The notes: generated from the sequence alone by a model not told the origin. Counted from the stretch's first letter, positions 43,849 to 51,563 are shown. The stretch: 64,000 bases of DNA from an uncultured Clostridia bacterium (GCA_934277645.1 CAKQUX010000003.1:62001-126000); one strand, 5' to 3'. A program made the numbers and translations.

Positions 43849-44615
43849 TAGACACTCATTGCCACTTAACGGACGAAAGATTCGATTCTGATAGGGAAGA
43901 AATTATTTCTTCCCTTTTTCAAAACGGAATCGAAAGGGCAATCGTTGTCGGATATGACAGAGATTCGTCACTTGCGTCGTTAGAGCTTGCTAAAAAACAC
44001 GACAATTTGTTTTGCGCCGTCGGGACTCATCCACATGACAGCGATAAATTCGGCGAAGCGGATTATGCGCTTTATTTAGACCTGTCGAAAGACAAAAAGA
44101 CCGTTGCAATAGGAGAGATAGGGCTTGATTATTATTACGACTTATCGCCGAGAGAAACGCAAAAAAGAGTTTTTGCCACTCAGCTCGAACTTGCCGACAG
44201 TTTAAATCTTCCCGTAATTTTGCACGTCAGGGACGCTTATGAAGATACTTATGAAATTTTAAACCAAAACTCGCATTATCTTAAAAACGGATTGCTTTTT
44301 CATTGTTACAGCGGTTCGGCGGAAATGGCTAAAAGGTATTTTAAATTCGACCCGTATTTCTCATTCGGCGGAAGCATTACGTTTAAAAATGCCAAGACGT
44401 GCTATGATGTTTTGCCGATTATAAACAAAGACCGAATTTTGTTTGAAACGGACAGTCCGTATCTTACGCCCGTGCCGTTCAGGGGCAAGCGAAACGAGCC
44501 GCAATATACAAAATATGCCGCAAAAAAAGCCGCGGAAATTTTGGGCGTTGACGAAAACGAACTTATAGACGCATCGACAGTCAACGCCAGACGACTTTTT
44601 AAAAAACTCAAATAA
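43842..44615 (+). CDS. tatD: TatD-family metal-dependent deoxyribonuclease
   Basis: 257 residues. Metal motifs in order: DTHCHL at the N-terminus, GEIGLDYYY, HVRDAYEDT, FHCYSGS and ETDSPYLTP. 3'-5' DNase or hydrolase in DNA quality control. The start at 43842 is the ATG directly before DTHCH; the frame extends upstream into metG but has no better start. It follows metG as in Bacillus. Confidence 0.92.
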   Translation: MLIDTHCHLTDERFDSDREEIISSLFQNGIERAIVVGYDRDSSLASLELAKKHDNLFCAVGTHPHDSDKFGEADYALYLDLSKDKKTVAIGEIGLDYYYDLSPRETQKRVFATQLELADSLNLPVILHVRDAYEDTYEILNQNSHYLKNGLLFHCYSGSAEMAKRYFKFDPYFSFGGSITFKNAKTCYDVLPIINKDRILFETDSPYLTPVPFRGKRNEPQYTKYAAKKAAEILGVDENELIDASTVNARRLFKKLK

Positions 44616-44623
44616 TTGTTTAA

Positions 44624-44815
44624 GCATATAGCGGCTTTTAAATAAACATAAGCATATATCGGTTTAAAAAACAAACATACTTAAATATATATCGGGCTTA
44701 AAAAACAGCAGTTAAAGGGAGCAGTCTTAAAGTATATAGCGATTTTAAGGTGGAAGCAGACTTATAGCATATAAGTGTTAAAATGCATAGCGGCTTTAAA
44801 TAATCGAGCATCGAA
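44624..44815. repeat. Degenerate tandem repeats, unit about 30 bp
   Basis: Five or so imperfect copies of a unit built on (AA)GCATATAGCGGCTTTTAAA start near 44624, 44648, 44680, 44731 and 44779. Drift between copies is high. They lie between tatD and its terminator, so they are probably transcribed as a 3' tail. Confidence 0.6.
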
Positions 44816-44860
44816 TAAACATTAAGTTAAATTGTCTTAAGAGCATATCGAAGAAAATGA

Positions 44861-44889
44861 AAAAACCTTATCGTCAAGATAAGGTTTTT
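44861..44889 (+). terminator. Terminator after metG-tatD
   Basis: A 12-bp stem AAAAACCTTATC/GATAAGGTTTTT with loop GTCAA and T tract. Confidence 0.85.
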
Positions 44890-44904
44890 ACGTATTAGCA
44901 ACAC

Positions 44905-44969
44905 AATTCACTCGTCAAACTGACTTACCGACCTTAAACTCAATAAGTCAAACTTTGACCGACTGAATT
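44905..44969 (+). promoter_or_regulatory. Long imperfect hairpin in the ksgA leader region
   Basis: Paired segments: AATTCA/TGAATT (44905-44910, 44964-44969), TCG/CGA, TCAAA/TTTGA (44915-44919, 44954-44958) and TGACTT/AAGTCA (44921-44926, 44945-44950), leaving an 18-nt loop. It has no T tract, so it is not a terminator. Confidence 0.6.
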
Positions 44970-44992
44970 TATTGTATTAGGAGGGCTTGATT

Positions 44993-45040
44993 ATGCTGCT
45001 AAGAAAGGCAAACGCCTTTTTATCTTTTGTACTTCGATGA
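44993..45040 (+). CDS. Possible 15-codon leader peptide upstream of ksgA
   Basis: ATG to TGA encodes MLLRKANAFLSFVLR. A perfect Shine-Dalgarno AGGAGGG lies at 44979-44985, seven bases upstream, the best ribosome site in this gap. A terminator-like hairpin lies inside the coding sequence at 45004-45028, the geometry of translation-controlled attenuation. No function is known. Confidence 0.5.
   Translation: MLLRKANAFLSFVLR
45004..45028 (+). terminator. Terminator-like hairpin inside the leader ORF
   Basis: Stem AAAGGC/GCCTTT with loop AAAC, followed by TTATCTTTT. Short stem and interrupted T tract suggest a weak or conditional terminator. Confidence 0.5.
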
Positions 45041-45105
45041 TTTATCTTTCGTACATTATTGTTTTGCGCAGTTTCAAAAAAAATATACCAAAGATACGAA
45101 AATAT

Positions 45106-45134
45106 TTGCAATTTTTTTTAAATTAAAGCATTAT
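45106..45134 (+). promoter_or_regulatory. Candidate promoter giving a leaderless ksgA transcript
   Basis: TTGCAA-N17-CATTAT. The -10 box ends six bases before the ksgA ATG, so transcription would begin at or next to the start codon. Confidence 0.5.
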
Positions 45135-45140
45135 ATAGCT

Positions 45141-45986
45141 ATGAGTGAAATAAACGTAAAAGATATATTGATTTCAAAAGGTTTTCATTATAACAAAGCC
45201 TTAGGACAAAACTTTATCACCGACGGCAATTTGCTTAACGCCATAGTTTCGGATAGCGGCGTTGACAGTTGCGATACGGTTGTCGAGATAGGAACGGGAG
45301 CAGGAACTCTCACAAGATCGATTGCGGCAAAAGCGAAAAAGGTGTTTTCGTTCGAGCTTGATAAAAACCTTATTCCCGTGTTGGATTTGTCCCTGCAAGG
45401 ACTTGACAACGTTGAAGTCATTTTTAAAGACGTATTAAAAATGACGGATGACGAGCTTAATGAAATTGTAGGCGGTGAATTTAAGGTTGTCGCAAATCTT
45501 CCTTATTACGTTACAACGCCTATGATTATGCGTTTTTTGGAAAGCGGACTTGACGTAAAGTCGATAACGGTTATGGTGCAAAAGGAAGTGGCAGACAGGT
45601 TTGTCGCAACGGTCGGCGGAAAGGAATATGCCGCAGTATCGCTTGCGGTGCAAATGCGCGGCGAGGCGAAAGTAACGAGAATCGTTAACAGACAAATGTT
45701 CTTCCCGATGCCTAACGTCGACAGCGCCGTTGTCAGAATCGATATAGACAGAAACAAACTTTCAGGCGTCGACCTTTCGGCGCTATCGAGGCTTGTCCGT
45801 ATTTCTTTTGCTATGCGAAGAAAAATGCTTACAAACAATTTAATGAGCGGATATGGCTTGTCAAGAGAAAAGGCGATAGACGTACTTTTAAAAGCCGATA
45901 TATCGCCGACAGTCAGGGGTGAAGCGTTAAGCCTTGACCAATATGTCAGGATTTTAAACGTTTTAAAAGATTTAGGCATAAAGTAA
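45141..45986 (+). CDS. ksgA: 16S rRNA dimethyladenosine transferase KsgA/RsmA
   Basis: 281 residues. Methylates two adenosines in helix 45 of 16S rRNA during 30S assembly. ALGQNF (start of the family core), EIGTGAGTLT (SAM site), the catalytic NLPYY motif and FAMRRKMLTNNL at the C-terminus separate it from resistance-type Erm. The ATG at 45141 fits the family N-terminus; no Shine-Dalgarno precedes it. Longer in-frame starts add residues not seen in the family. Confidence 0.93.
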   Translation: MSEINVKDILISKGFHYNKALGQNFITDGNLLNAIVSDSGVDSCDTVVEIGTGAGTLTRSIAAKAKKVFSFELDKNLIPVLDLSLQGLDNVEVIFKDVLKMTDDELNEIVGGEFKVVANLPYYVTTPMIMRFLESGLDVKSITVMVQKEVADRFVATVGGKEYAAVSLAVQMRGEAKVTRIVNRQMFFPMPNVDSAVVRIDIDRNKLSGVDLSALSRLVRISFAMRRKMLTNNLMSGYGLSREKAIDVLLKADISPTVRGEALSLDQYVRILNVLKDLGIK

Positions 45987-46010
45987 ATCGGTTTATCGTC
46001 ATAAAAAACA

Positions 46011-46043
46011 AAACCTCGCATAGTTTAAACTGCGAGGTTTTTT
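46011..46043 (+). terminator. Terminator whose 3' arm carries the next gene's ribosome site
   Basis: Stem AAACCTCGCA/TGCGAGGTTT, loop of ten, six T residues, then directly ATG at 46044. The GAGG of the 3' arm lies six bases before that ATG. Confidence 0.8.
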
Positions 46044-46913
46044 ATGTTTCAGAAAGTTATTATAATTATGAAAAGCGGCTCAAAAAAGGAAGTTTTGAAA
46101 CTTGCCGAAGGCGGCGGCAAAGTTAAAGTTACGCTCGGCGACGGAATAAAGTTTCCAAGCACTCTTTTGATAGATTGCGGAATGGAATATGAATTGAAAA
46201 TCAACGGCGTCGAAAGCGAATTTAAAGGAAGTATCGACGGTGACGTAAGCGCGGTTTTGTTGACGGACGACGAAGTGTATCTCGGAACGAGCGGAAAGAA
46301 CGACAAATGTCAAACGCTTTTGTTGAACTATAAAAATAAAACGTCAGAAAAAGCGCAAGGACAAAATAAAGATGACCCAAAATCCGAAATCGAAACTGCG
46401 AGCAGTCAGGCGCACGGCGACGAATTTGTAAAAAGTGAGAGCGCGACAGGTGAGAGAACTCAAAAAGCAGATATGCAAAGTAGCGTAAAAGTCCAAGAAA
46501 ATAGCGAAAAAATCGAAACGTTTTCGGGTGAGCACGATAAAGCCGAAGCAACCGTATTTTTCGGCGGAATAGAGTTTAGCGGAAACAATTTTTATCAAGC
46601 CGTTAAAGCTCAGCTCGACGAAATGTTCGTTTGCTATCCGCTCGAAACAAGACTTATAGAGCGCATTCCGAATTCAAAGTGGATCAGAGTCGATTGCGAA
46701 AACGAGTATTACGTCGTAGGACTTATTTACGAACTCGACGAAGTGATTTACGTTTGTTACGGAATTCCGGGAAGCGACAAGATATTGCCGCCCGACGAAA
46801 TCAAAGACGTATCGCAGTTCGTAGATATAGATGAAGACGGCGGCGTGTGGATGATTTTTCAGGACGCAAAAACGGGCAAGTGCATAAGCAGTAGCGACGT
46901 CATAAAAATTTGA
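46044..46913 (+). CDS. Conserved-looking hypothetical protein
   Basis: 289 residues, soluble. An N-terminal domain (about 1-95) resembles a small beta fold; a charged, low-complexity linker (about 98-165) follows; the C-terminal domain (about 170-289) reads FYQAVKAQLDEMFVCYPLE, IPNSKWIRVD, YYVVGLIYELDEVIYVCYGIPG and VWMIFQDAKTG. I have the impression this C-terminal domain recurs in Clostridia, but no function is known. A second ATG at 46068 has no ribosome site, so 46044 is preferred, with its Shine-Dalgarno inside the preceding terminator hairpin. Confidence 0.7.
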   Translation: MFQKVIIIMKSGSKKEVLKLAEGGGKVKVTLGDGIKFPSTLLIDCGMEYELKINGVESEFKGSIDGDVSAVLLTDDEVYLGTSGKNDKCQTLLLNYKNKTSEKAQGQNKDDPKSEIETASSQAHGDEFVKSESATGERTQKADMQSSVKVQENSEKIETFSGEHDKAEATVFFGGIEFSGNNFYQAVKAQLDEMFVCYPLETRLIERIPNSKWIRVDCENEYYVVGLIYELDEVIYVCYGIPGSDKILPPDEIKDVSQFVDIDEDGGVWMIFQDAKTGKCISSSDVIKI

Positions 46914-46994
46914 TTGCAACTAAACCTGATAGTTTTATTTTGTTAAAGCGCTTTTATCGAGCGTTTGAAAAACAACGTCGAAATCTTATTGCTA

Positions 46995-47023
46995 TTGAAT
47001 TTCGGCAACTAAAATGATATAAT
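46995..47023 (+). promoter_or_regulatory. Promoter placing the start of transcription at the next gene's ATG
   Basis: TTGAAT-N17-TATAAT. The -10 box ends six bases before ATG 47030; there is no room for a ribosome site. Confidence 0.6.
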
Positions 47024-47029
47024 CGTGAT

Positions 47030-47779
47030 ATGGATAGACGACTTCATTATCGTTTGTTGCCGTCCCAAGTGCTGATAAAAGGCAGCGTAAAGGGCGACAG
47101 CGAATGTAATTATGAACTTTATATGTTGGAGTTTGTAAATGCTTCTTTGTTTTTGAGAAAGCGCGTTGAATTCTTGCCTTTTACACGCCCGAGCAGTGAA
47201 TCGCACGGCGAGTGTGATTGCTACGCAGGTTCTTACGGACTCGATTTCAAATTGACGGCAAGTCAGTCGCGACTTCGGGCGCTCAGCATTTTGTCAGACC
47301 AAACGGAGCTTATCGGCAAAAACGGAAAATATATGTTTGTGCCGCCGAAAAGCAAAAAGGACGTTGTTTGCACCGTTCTGCACATCGCTCTTTTAAAATA
47401 CAGCTTGTCGGAGCTTAACACGCTTATGCGCAAAGAAAGCGGACTTAATATGGCGGAAACGGATATTAAAATATTTTTGCAAAAACTCGGCTTTAAGAAA
47501 AACCTTTTGCTTTACTATCCTCACGAGTTTTATTTTAAATTCCCGATTGAGTTTAACGTCGCAATCGGTGAAATAGCAAGGCTTATCAGTTTGTCGTTCA
47601 AATCGGCGATGCAATATCGTCGACAAGAATGTCCCGAATACGAAACATATATGGGCTTTATGTACAGTGACTTTTTTGTGATTATGGAGCTTGTAGGCGA
47701 CGAGTTCAGAGTGGTGGACTACGTCAACGTGTCCAAGAGTAAAATTTATACAAGGCTATTAGGCTATTCAATTTTTTAA
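47030..47779 (+). CDS. Protein of unknown function, probably leaderless
   Basis: 249 residues, soluble, not recognised. Visible segments: LHYRLLPSQVLIKGSVKG, a cysteine pair ECDCYAGSYGLDF, ALLKYSLSELNTLMRKESGLN and a C-terminal IMELVGDEFRVVDYVNVSKSKIY. No membrane segment or known nucleotide motif. It has its own promoter and terminator. The good -10 box directly before the ATG suggests leaderless translation. Confidence 0.7.
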   Translation: MDRRLHYRLLPSQVLIKGSVKGDSECNYELYMLEFVNASLFLRKRVEFLPFTRPSSESHGECDCYAGSYGLDFKLTASQSRLRALSILSDQTELIGKNGKYMFVPPKSKKDVVCTVLHIALLKYSLSELNTLMRKESGLNMAETDIKIFLQKLGFKKNLLLYYPHEFYFKFPIEFNVAIGEIARLISLSFKSAMQYRRQECPEYETYMGFMYSDFFVIMELVGDEFRVVDYVNVSKSKIYTRLLGYSIF

Positions 47780-47805
47780 TATTGATTATTTTAGATAAAG
47801 TCAGA

Positions 47806-47836
47806 ATAAAAACCGCATTCGCGGTTTTTTCTTTTT
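47806..47836 (+). terminator. Terminator after the unknown 249-residue protein gene
   Basis: Stem AAAAACCGC/GCGGTTTTT with loop ATTC and T tract. Confidence 0.8.
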
Positions 47837-47898
47837 GCATAAATGTCAGCAAAAATGCCCGGCAAAATGTTTTGTACAACTAATATCAGGGGCGATAT

Positions 47899-47946
47899 AT
47901 GGAAGTAAAGACAAAACGTCGCCTCATCGACATTGGCAAATTTTAA
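47899..47946 (+). CDS. Possible 15-codon small ORF
   Basis: ATG to TAA (MEVKTKRRLIDIGKF), with AGGGGCG about eight bases before the ATG. No promoter was identified. The rest of the 47837-48147 gap is AT-rich and no known riboswitch was recognised; in particular, no c-di-GMP aptamer motif is visible. Confidence 0.2.
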   Translation: MEVKTKRRLIDIGKF

Positions 47947-48147
47947 GTGACGTCAAAATTATGAAAAGATAGATATTTGCCGTTTAGAGCTATAAAAAAT
48001 ATGTCGATTTATTAAAAAAATTGCCGATTACACTTGCGTATTTCGACTTTATTTGATAAAGTATTTATATAAATTTTAAATTGTTTGATTTTTTTAAGGT
48101 TTTTACATTTTTTTGAACTTTTTGTACGAATGAAAAAGATTTTAATT

Positions 48148-48176
48148 TTGCCTGGAATTAAATTTTATAGTATTAT
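48148..48176 (+). promoter_or_regulatory. Promoter for the GGDEF gene
   Basis: TTGCCT-N17-TATTAT, giving a leader of about 100 nt that contains the palindrome at 48213-48226. Confidence 0.6.
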
Positions 48177-48212
48177 CGATTAAACTAAACTTTTTATACT
48201 TGTCAAATACTA

Positions 48213-48226
48213 TTTAACCGGTTAAA
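48213..48226. promoter_or_regulatory. Perfect 14-bp palindrome, candidate operator
   Basis: TTTAACCGGTTAAA, about 30 bp downstream of the predicted transcription start of the GGDEF gene: a suitable place for a roadblock repressor. Confidence 0.5.
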
Positions 48227-48286
48227 GAGTAAAGTAAGGCGTCACTACTTCAGATTAAAATTTTTCGAACTGTTAATAGGTAATAT

Positions 48287-50260
48287 ATGTCAAGTGCAAA
48301 AAGAAAAAAAATATTAGCAGCCGTTGCCGTTATACTTACTCTTGGCGGAATTTGTACAATCGTCGTTATGTCTACTCAATTAGATGTGGTTATAGGCTCA
48401 ACCGAAAAAGACAGAATGATTTCAAAAATCGGATCGTACAGTAAATCGAACGAAACGACGATTGTGACGTATTTCGCTGAGAAAATCTCGGGTATAGAAA
48501 CTCTTGCAAATATGATTGCGGACGTTTCAGAATGTAACATATTCGAGCCTACGGAAGTTACGGCAAAATTCGGCGATACGGACGAGTACAAAACGCTGTC
48601 AGACGTCAAAATGACTTCGACCGTTAAAAAAATCGTGGATTCATATCACGCGGACAAGGCGTTGAGCTATATCGGAGTCGCTAACGAAAAAGGCGAATCC
48701 TTTATGGATGATTACACCCTAAGCGGGGTTAAGTACGGCGACAGAATCGTGGATATAGGTTCTATGTCGCAGTTTAAACTTGCTATGGAAGGAAAGACTT
48801 ACGTTTCGGGCGTTTTAAAATCGCCTATTTCCAACAGCGAAAGTTTTGTCGTGTTTACGCCAATAATTCATAACGGCGAAATACACGGCGTTGTCTTTAT
48901 GGGGTATTTAAGAGAGAGAATAAACAACCTTATCGTCAATCTGATGAGCGATGCGAGCGCAAATTACGTTCTTGCAAACAGAGTCGATGGGGGCGGTTTG
49001 AGCGTAATCGCTACCGACTCGGAAATCGACGATTCGATTCTTGCGACGATTCCTTCCGATACTCACGAAATTCAACAAGTAACGTTAGACGACATCGACT
49101 TTTACGCCGTTATGGCGGACGTGCATGGAAAGAATAACAGCATCAGCAGCGATTGGGTGCTTATGACGGTTGTCGAAAAGTCTAACGCCGAAGCGTATTC
49201 CAAAAAGTACGTCGTGTATTCTCGAAACGTAACGCTTCTTATAAGTTTTGTCGTAATTTTATGCGTTGTAATTATTGCGGTCGTTATAAGTTATGCAAGG
49301 CACGAAAAGACGAAAGACTTGCAGAAATCGAAAGCCACGCTTGAATTTTTGAAACGCTATACGTTTGAATACGACATAAAAGCCAAAAAGGTGCATTTCA
49401 GCGAAATAACCAAAAATCTTTTAGGCTTGGAAGTTATCGATTATACGTTCGACAGATTGGTTGAACTCGGCTATTTGACTTCTTCGGACGTAAACGCAAT
49501 GAGCGAGCTGTATAAAAACCTTGAAAGCGGCACGATTTTCGAGTATGAGTTTTTCTGCGCCAGACTTAAAAAGTATTTCAAAATCAGTGCGAGTTTCATA
49601 TTCCTTGCCGACAGCGGCGATTGCTTTATGGGCATAATCGAAGATATAACGGCAAACCATATCGAACGTGAGGAGCTTAAAGACAAGGCGCAAACCGACG
49701 GAATGACAAAGCTGTATAATCGTGAAACTTTTTCGTATAAAATCGAAGAAATAAAGGTCGAACAAGACAGCCTTGACGCTTTGATGCTTATAGACATCGA
49801 TAACTTCAAAACGATAAACGACAGTTTCGGTCACATGACGGGCGACAGAGTGCTTTTGGCGGTTGCCGATGCTCTTAAAAACCTTAAAGAAACTTGTCCG
49901 TTTGTCAAAGTCGTTTCTCGTTTTGGCGGCGACGAATTCGGAATTTATTTATCGGGAATGAAAATGGACACCGACGTTTCGACGATTGCAAAAAGAGTTG
50001 TAAACAAAATTACTCTTTCAACCGTTGAAAAGGGTGTGGAAACGTCGATAAGCATCGGAATCGCTTTAAGAACGAAAGACGGAAATACATTTAGCGAACT
50101 TTATCAATGCGCCGACAATGCGCTTTATGCGTCAAAGAAAATCAAGGGCAGTTCGTTCACCGTCTATGACAGCATTGACAAGCGTACTTTGATGGCAGAA
50201 GACGCCGTGGACGACGCAAAAGGTAAACTTTGTTTGCCGTCAGACAAAAAGAGTCTTTGA
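48287..50260 (+). CDS. Membrane sensor diguanylate cyclase (GGDEF)
   Basis: 657 residues. TM1 about 8-30, an extracytoplasmic sensor of about 280 residues with Cache-like features, TM2 about 315-337, a PAS-like region (about 350-475), then a GGDEF domain from about 485 (DGMTKLYNRETF; catalytic RFGGDEF intact). It should make c-di-GMP. The protein ends soon after the domain, in a linker which continues in another frame into the EAL gene. A CAAAAAG run (50245-50251) lies seven bases before the stop. Confidence 0.88.
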   Translation: MSSAKRKKILAAVAVILTLGGICTIVVMSTQLDVVIGSTEKDRMISKIGSYSKSNETTIVTYFAEKISGIETLANMIADVSECNIFEPTEVTAKFGDTDEYKTLSDVKMTSTVKKIVDSYHADKALSYIGVANEKGESFMDDYTLSGVKYGDRIVDIGSMSQFKLAMEGKTYVSGVLKSPISNSESFVVFTPIIHNGEIHGVVFMGYLRERINNLIVNLMSDASANYVLANRVDGGGLSVIATDSEIDDSILATIPSDTHEIQQVTLDDIDFYAVMADVHGKNNSISSDWVLMTVVEKSNAEAYSKKYVVYSRNVTLLISFVVILCVVIIAVVISYARHEKTKDLQKSKATLEFLKRYTFEYDIKAKKVHFSEITKNLLGLEVIDYTFDRLVELGYLTSSDVNAMSELYKNLESGTIFEYEFFCARLKKYFKISASFIFLADSGDCFMGIIEDITANHIEREELKDKAQTDGMTKLYNRETFSYKIEEIKVEQDSLDALMLIDIDNFKTINDSFGHMTGDRVLLAVADALKNLKETCPFVKVVSRFGGDEFGIYLSGMKMDTDVSTIAKRVVNKITLSTVEKGVETSISIGIALRTKDGNTFSELYQCADNALYASKKIKGSSFTVYDSIDKRTLMAEDAVDDAKGKLCLPSDKKSL

Positions 50261-50997
50261 TACTTGCTATGGCAAACGACGAGTTCGACGTTTACGTTCA
50301 GCCATATCGTTATTGCCATAAAAACGCCTTAGGCGGCGAAGTTCTCACAAGGTGGAACAGCCCAAGTTTCGGACTTGTTATGCCGAGTACGTTTATTCCT
50401 ATGCTTGAAGGAAACGGACTTATGACGCAATTCGATATGTACGTTTTGAACAAGGTTTTTCGTCTTGCGAATGAACTTGTCGGCTATGGCGAAGTCGGAC
50501 TTAGCATTAACCAAGCAGTTGACACTTTTATCAACCCGAGCTACGTCGACACTATATTAAAACTAAAACAAAACGTAAAATCTGACGTTGTTTTCACGAT
50601 AGAAATAACAGAGCGCGGCGAATGTAAGAGTTTCAGAACTCTTTCAAAGACTATAAAAACTTTGAGCGAGCACGGAATTCGCGTGGCTCTTGACGACTTC
50701 GGCACGGCAAATTCATCGCTTGCGGTTTTAAACGAACTTGAAATTGCCGAACTCAAAATAGACAGATCGTTTATGGCGTTTCCGAGCGAAAGCGCAAAAG
50801 CAAGCAAGGCAATAATAAGTTCAATCGTTATGATTGCAAAAAAGCTTGGAATAAACGTTGTAGCAGAAGGCGTTGAAACAAAGCCGCAGTTCGATTATCT
50901 GTATGAAATCGGTTGCGACGTTTTGCAAGGATTTTATATTGCCGTTCCGATAACGTACGAATCGTTTAAGGAATACTTAAAAATCGACAGAGGCTGA
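50230..50997 (+). CDS. EAL-domain protein (c-di-GMP phosphodiesterase)
   Basis: 255 residues from TTG 50230 (AAAAGG six bases upstream); ATG 50269 has no clear ribosome site. The EAL domain follows VYVQPY: the signature reads GGEVLTRW (EVL for EAL), then EITERGE, LDDFGTANSS, LKIDRSF, VAEGVET and LQGF. The catalytic acidic residues and lysine appear kept, so activity is likely. Its first residues (QKESLILAMANDEFDVY) look like the helix that normally joins GGDEF and EAL in one chain. It overlaps the GGDEF gene by 31 bp in the -1 frame. Confidence 0.85.
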   Translation: MFAVRQKESLILAMANDEFDVYVQPYRYCHKNALGGEVLTRWNSPSFGLVMPSTFIPMLEGNGLMTQFDMYVLNKVFRLANELVGYGEVGLSINQAVDTFINPSYVDTILKLKQNVKSDVVFTIEITERGECKSFRTLSKTIKTLSEHGIRVALDDFGTANSSLAVLNELEIAELKIDRSFMAFPSESAKASKAIISSIVMIAKKLGINVVAEGVETKPQFDYLYEIGCDVLQGFYIAVPITYESFKEYLKIDRG

Positions 50998-51256
50998 AAT
51001 AAGACACGTTTATAAACATTTGATAGCTTAAAGTTTTAGTCTTGTGATAACAATAAAGTTTTAGCCTAAAAATGATGAAAGTCTTATGAGTATTCATAAG
51101 GCTTTTTCGTTGTATCTGCCTTTAGTGTTGTGTTATTTTGGTTTTTATATTATTATATCTATAAGAATTATTATATCTACGATATATCTACAAGAACTAT
51201 TACATTTAGAAAATCTGTCTGTAATAGTTCAAAAAACAATACGCATAAGGAGTGAT

Positions 51257-51550
51257 ATGGGTTTTTTTAACGACGTGTACGAAGTGGTAAAATCAATACC
51301 TTACGGCAGAGTTTTAAGCTACGGACAAGTTGCCGCTTTAAGCGGACACCGCGGCTGCGCAAGGCAAGTGGGATATGCGCTGCATTCAAATCCCGACCCC
51401 GAAAACATTCCTTGTTTCAGAGTGGTTTTTAAGGACGGAAGTTTGGCGAGCGGTTTTGCTTTCGGCGGCAAAGACGAGCAACGCCGCTTACTCGAAGCGG
51501 AAGGCGTTGAGTTTTATGGCGAAAAAGTAAAAAAAGAGTATTTTTGTTAG
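51257..51550 (+). CDS. MGMT/ATL-like small protein with altered active site
   Basis: 97 residues of the alkylguanine-DNA methyltransferase C-terminal fold: FFNDVYEVVKSIPYGRVLSYGQVAAL, GCARQVGYALHSNP, and then IPCFRVV. In active enzymes this site is PCHRV; ATL proteins have PWHRV. Here the cysteine is kept but histidine is replaced by phenylalanine. It may be a DNA-lesion binder or a weak transferase. Start at 51257 has AAGGAG upstream; longer in-frame starts are unlikely. Confidence 0.82.
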   Translation: MGFFNDVYEVVKSIPYGRVLSYGQVAALSGHRGCARQVGYALHSNPDPENIPCFRVVFKDGSLASGFAFGGKDEQRRLLEAEGVEFYGEKVKKEYFC

Positions 51551-51563
51551 ACAATTCTAACAA
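51544..51563. promoter_or_regulatory. Inverted repeat over the mrp -35 box
   Basis: TTGTTAGA-CAAT-TCTAACAA, perfect 8-bp arms. It covers the -35 hexamer and the last codons of the MGMT-like gene, and no T tract follows, so an operator is more likely than a terminator. Confidence 0.55.

Noticed and set aside
44624..44815. CRISPR array
   Set aside because: Units are degenerate and continuous, with no uniform spacers and no cas genes.
45141..45986. Erm-type antibiotic-resistance methyltransferase
   Set aside because: C-terminal FAMRRKMLTNNL and the synteny metG-tatD-ksgA fit housekeeping KsgA.
47837..48147. c-di-GMP riboswitch before the GGDEF gene
   Set aside because: Neither class I nor class II conserved cores could be found.
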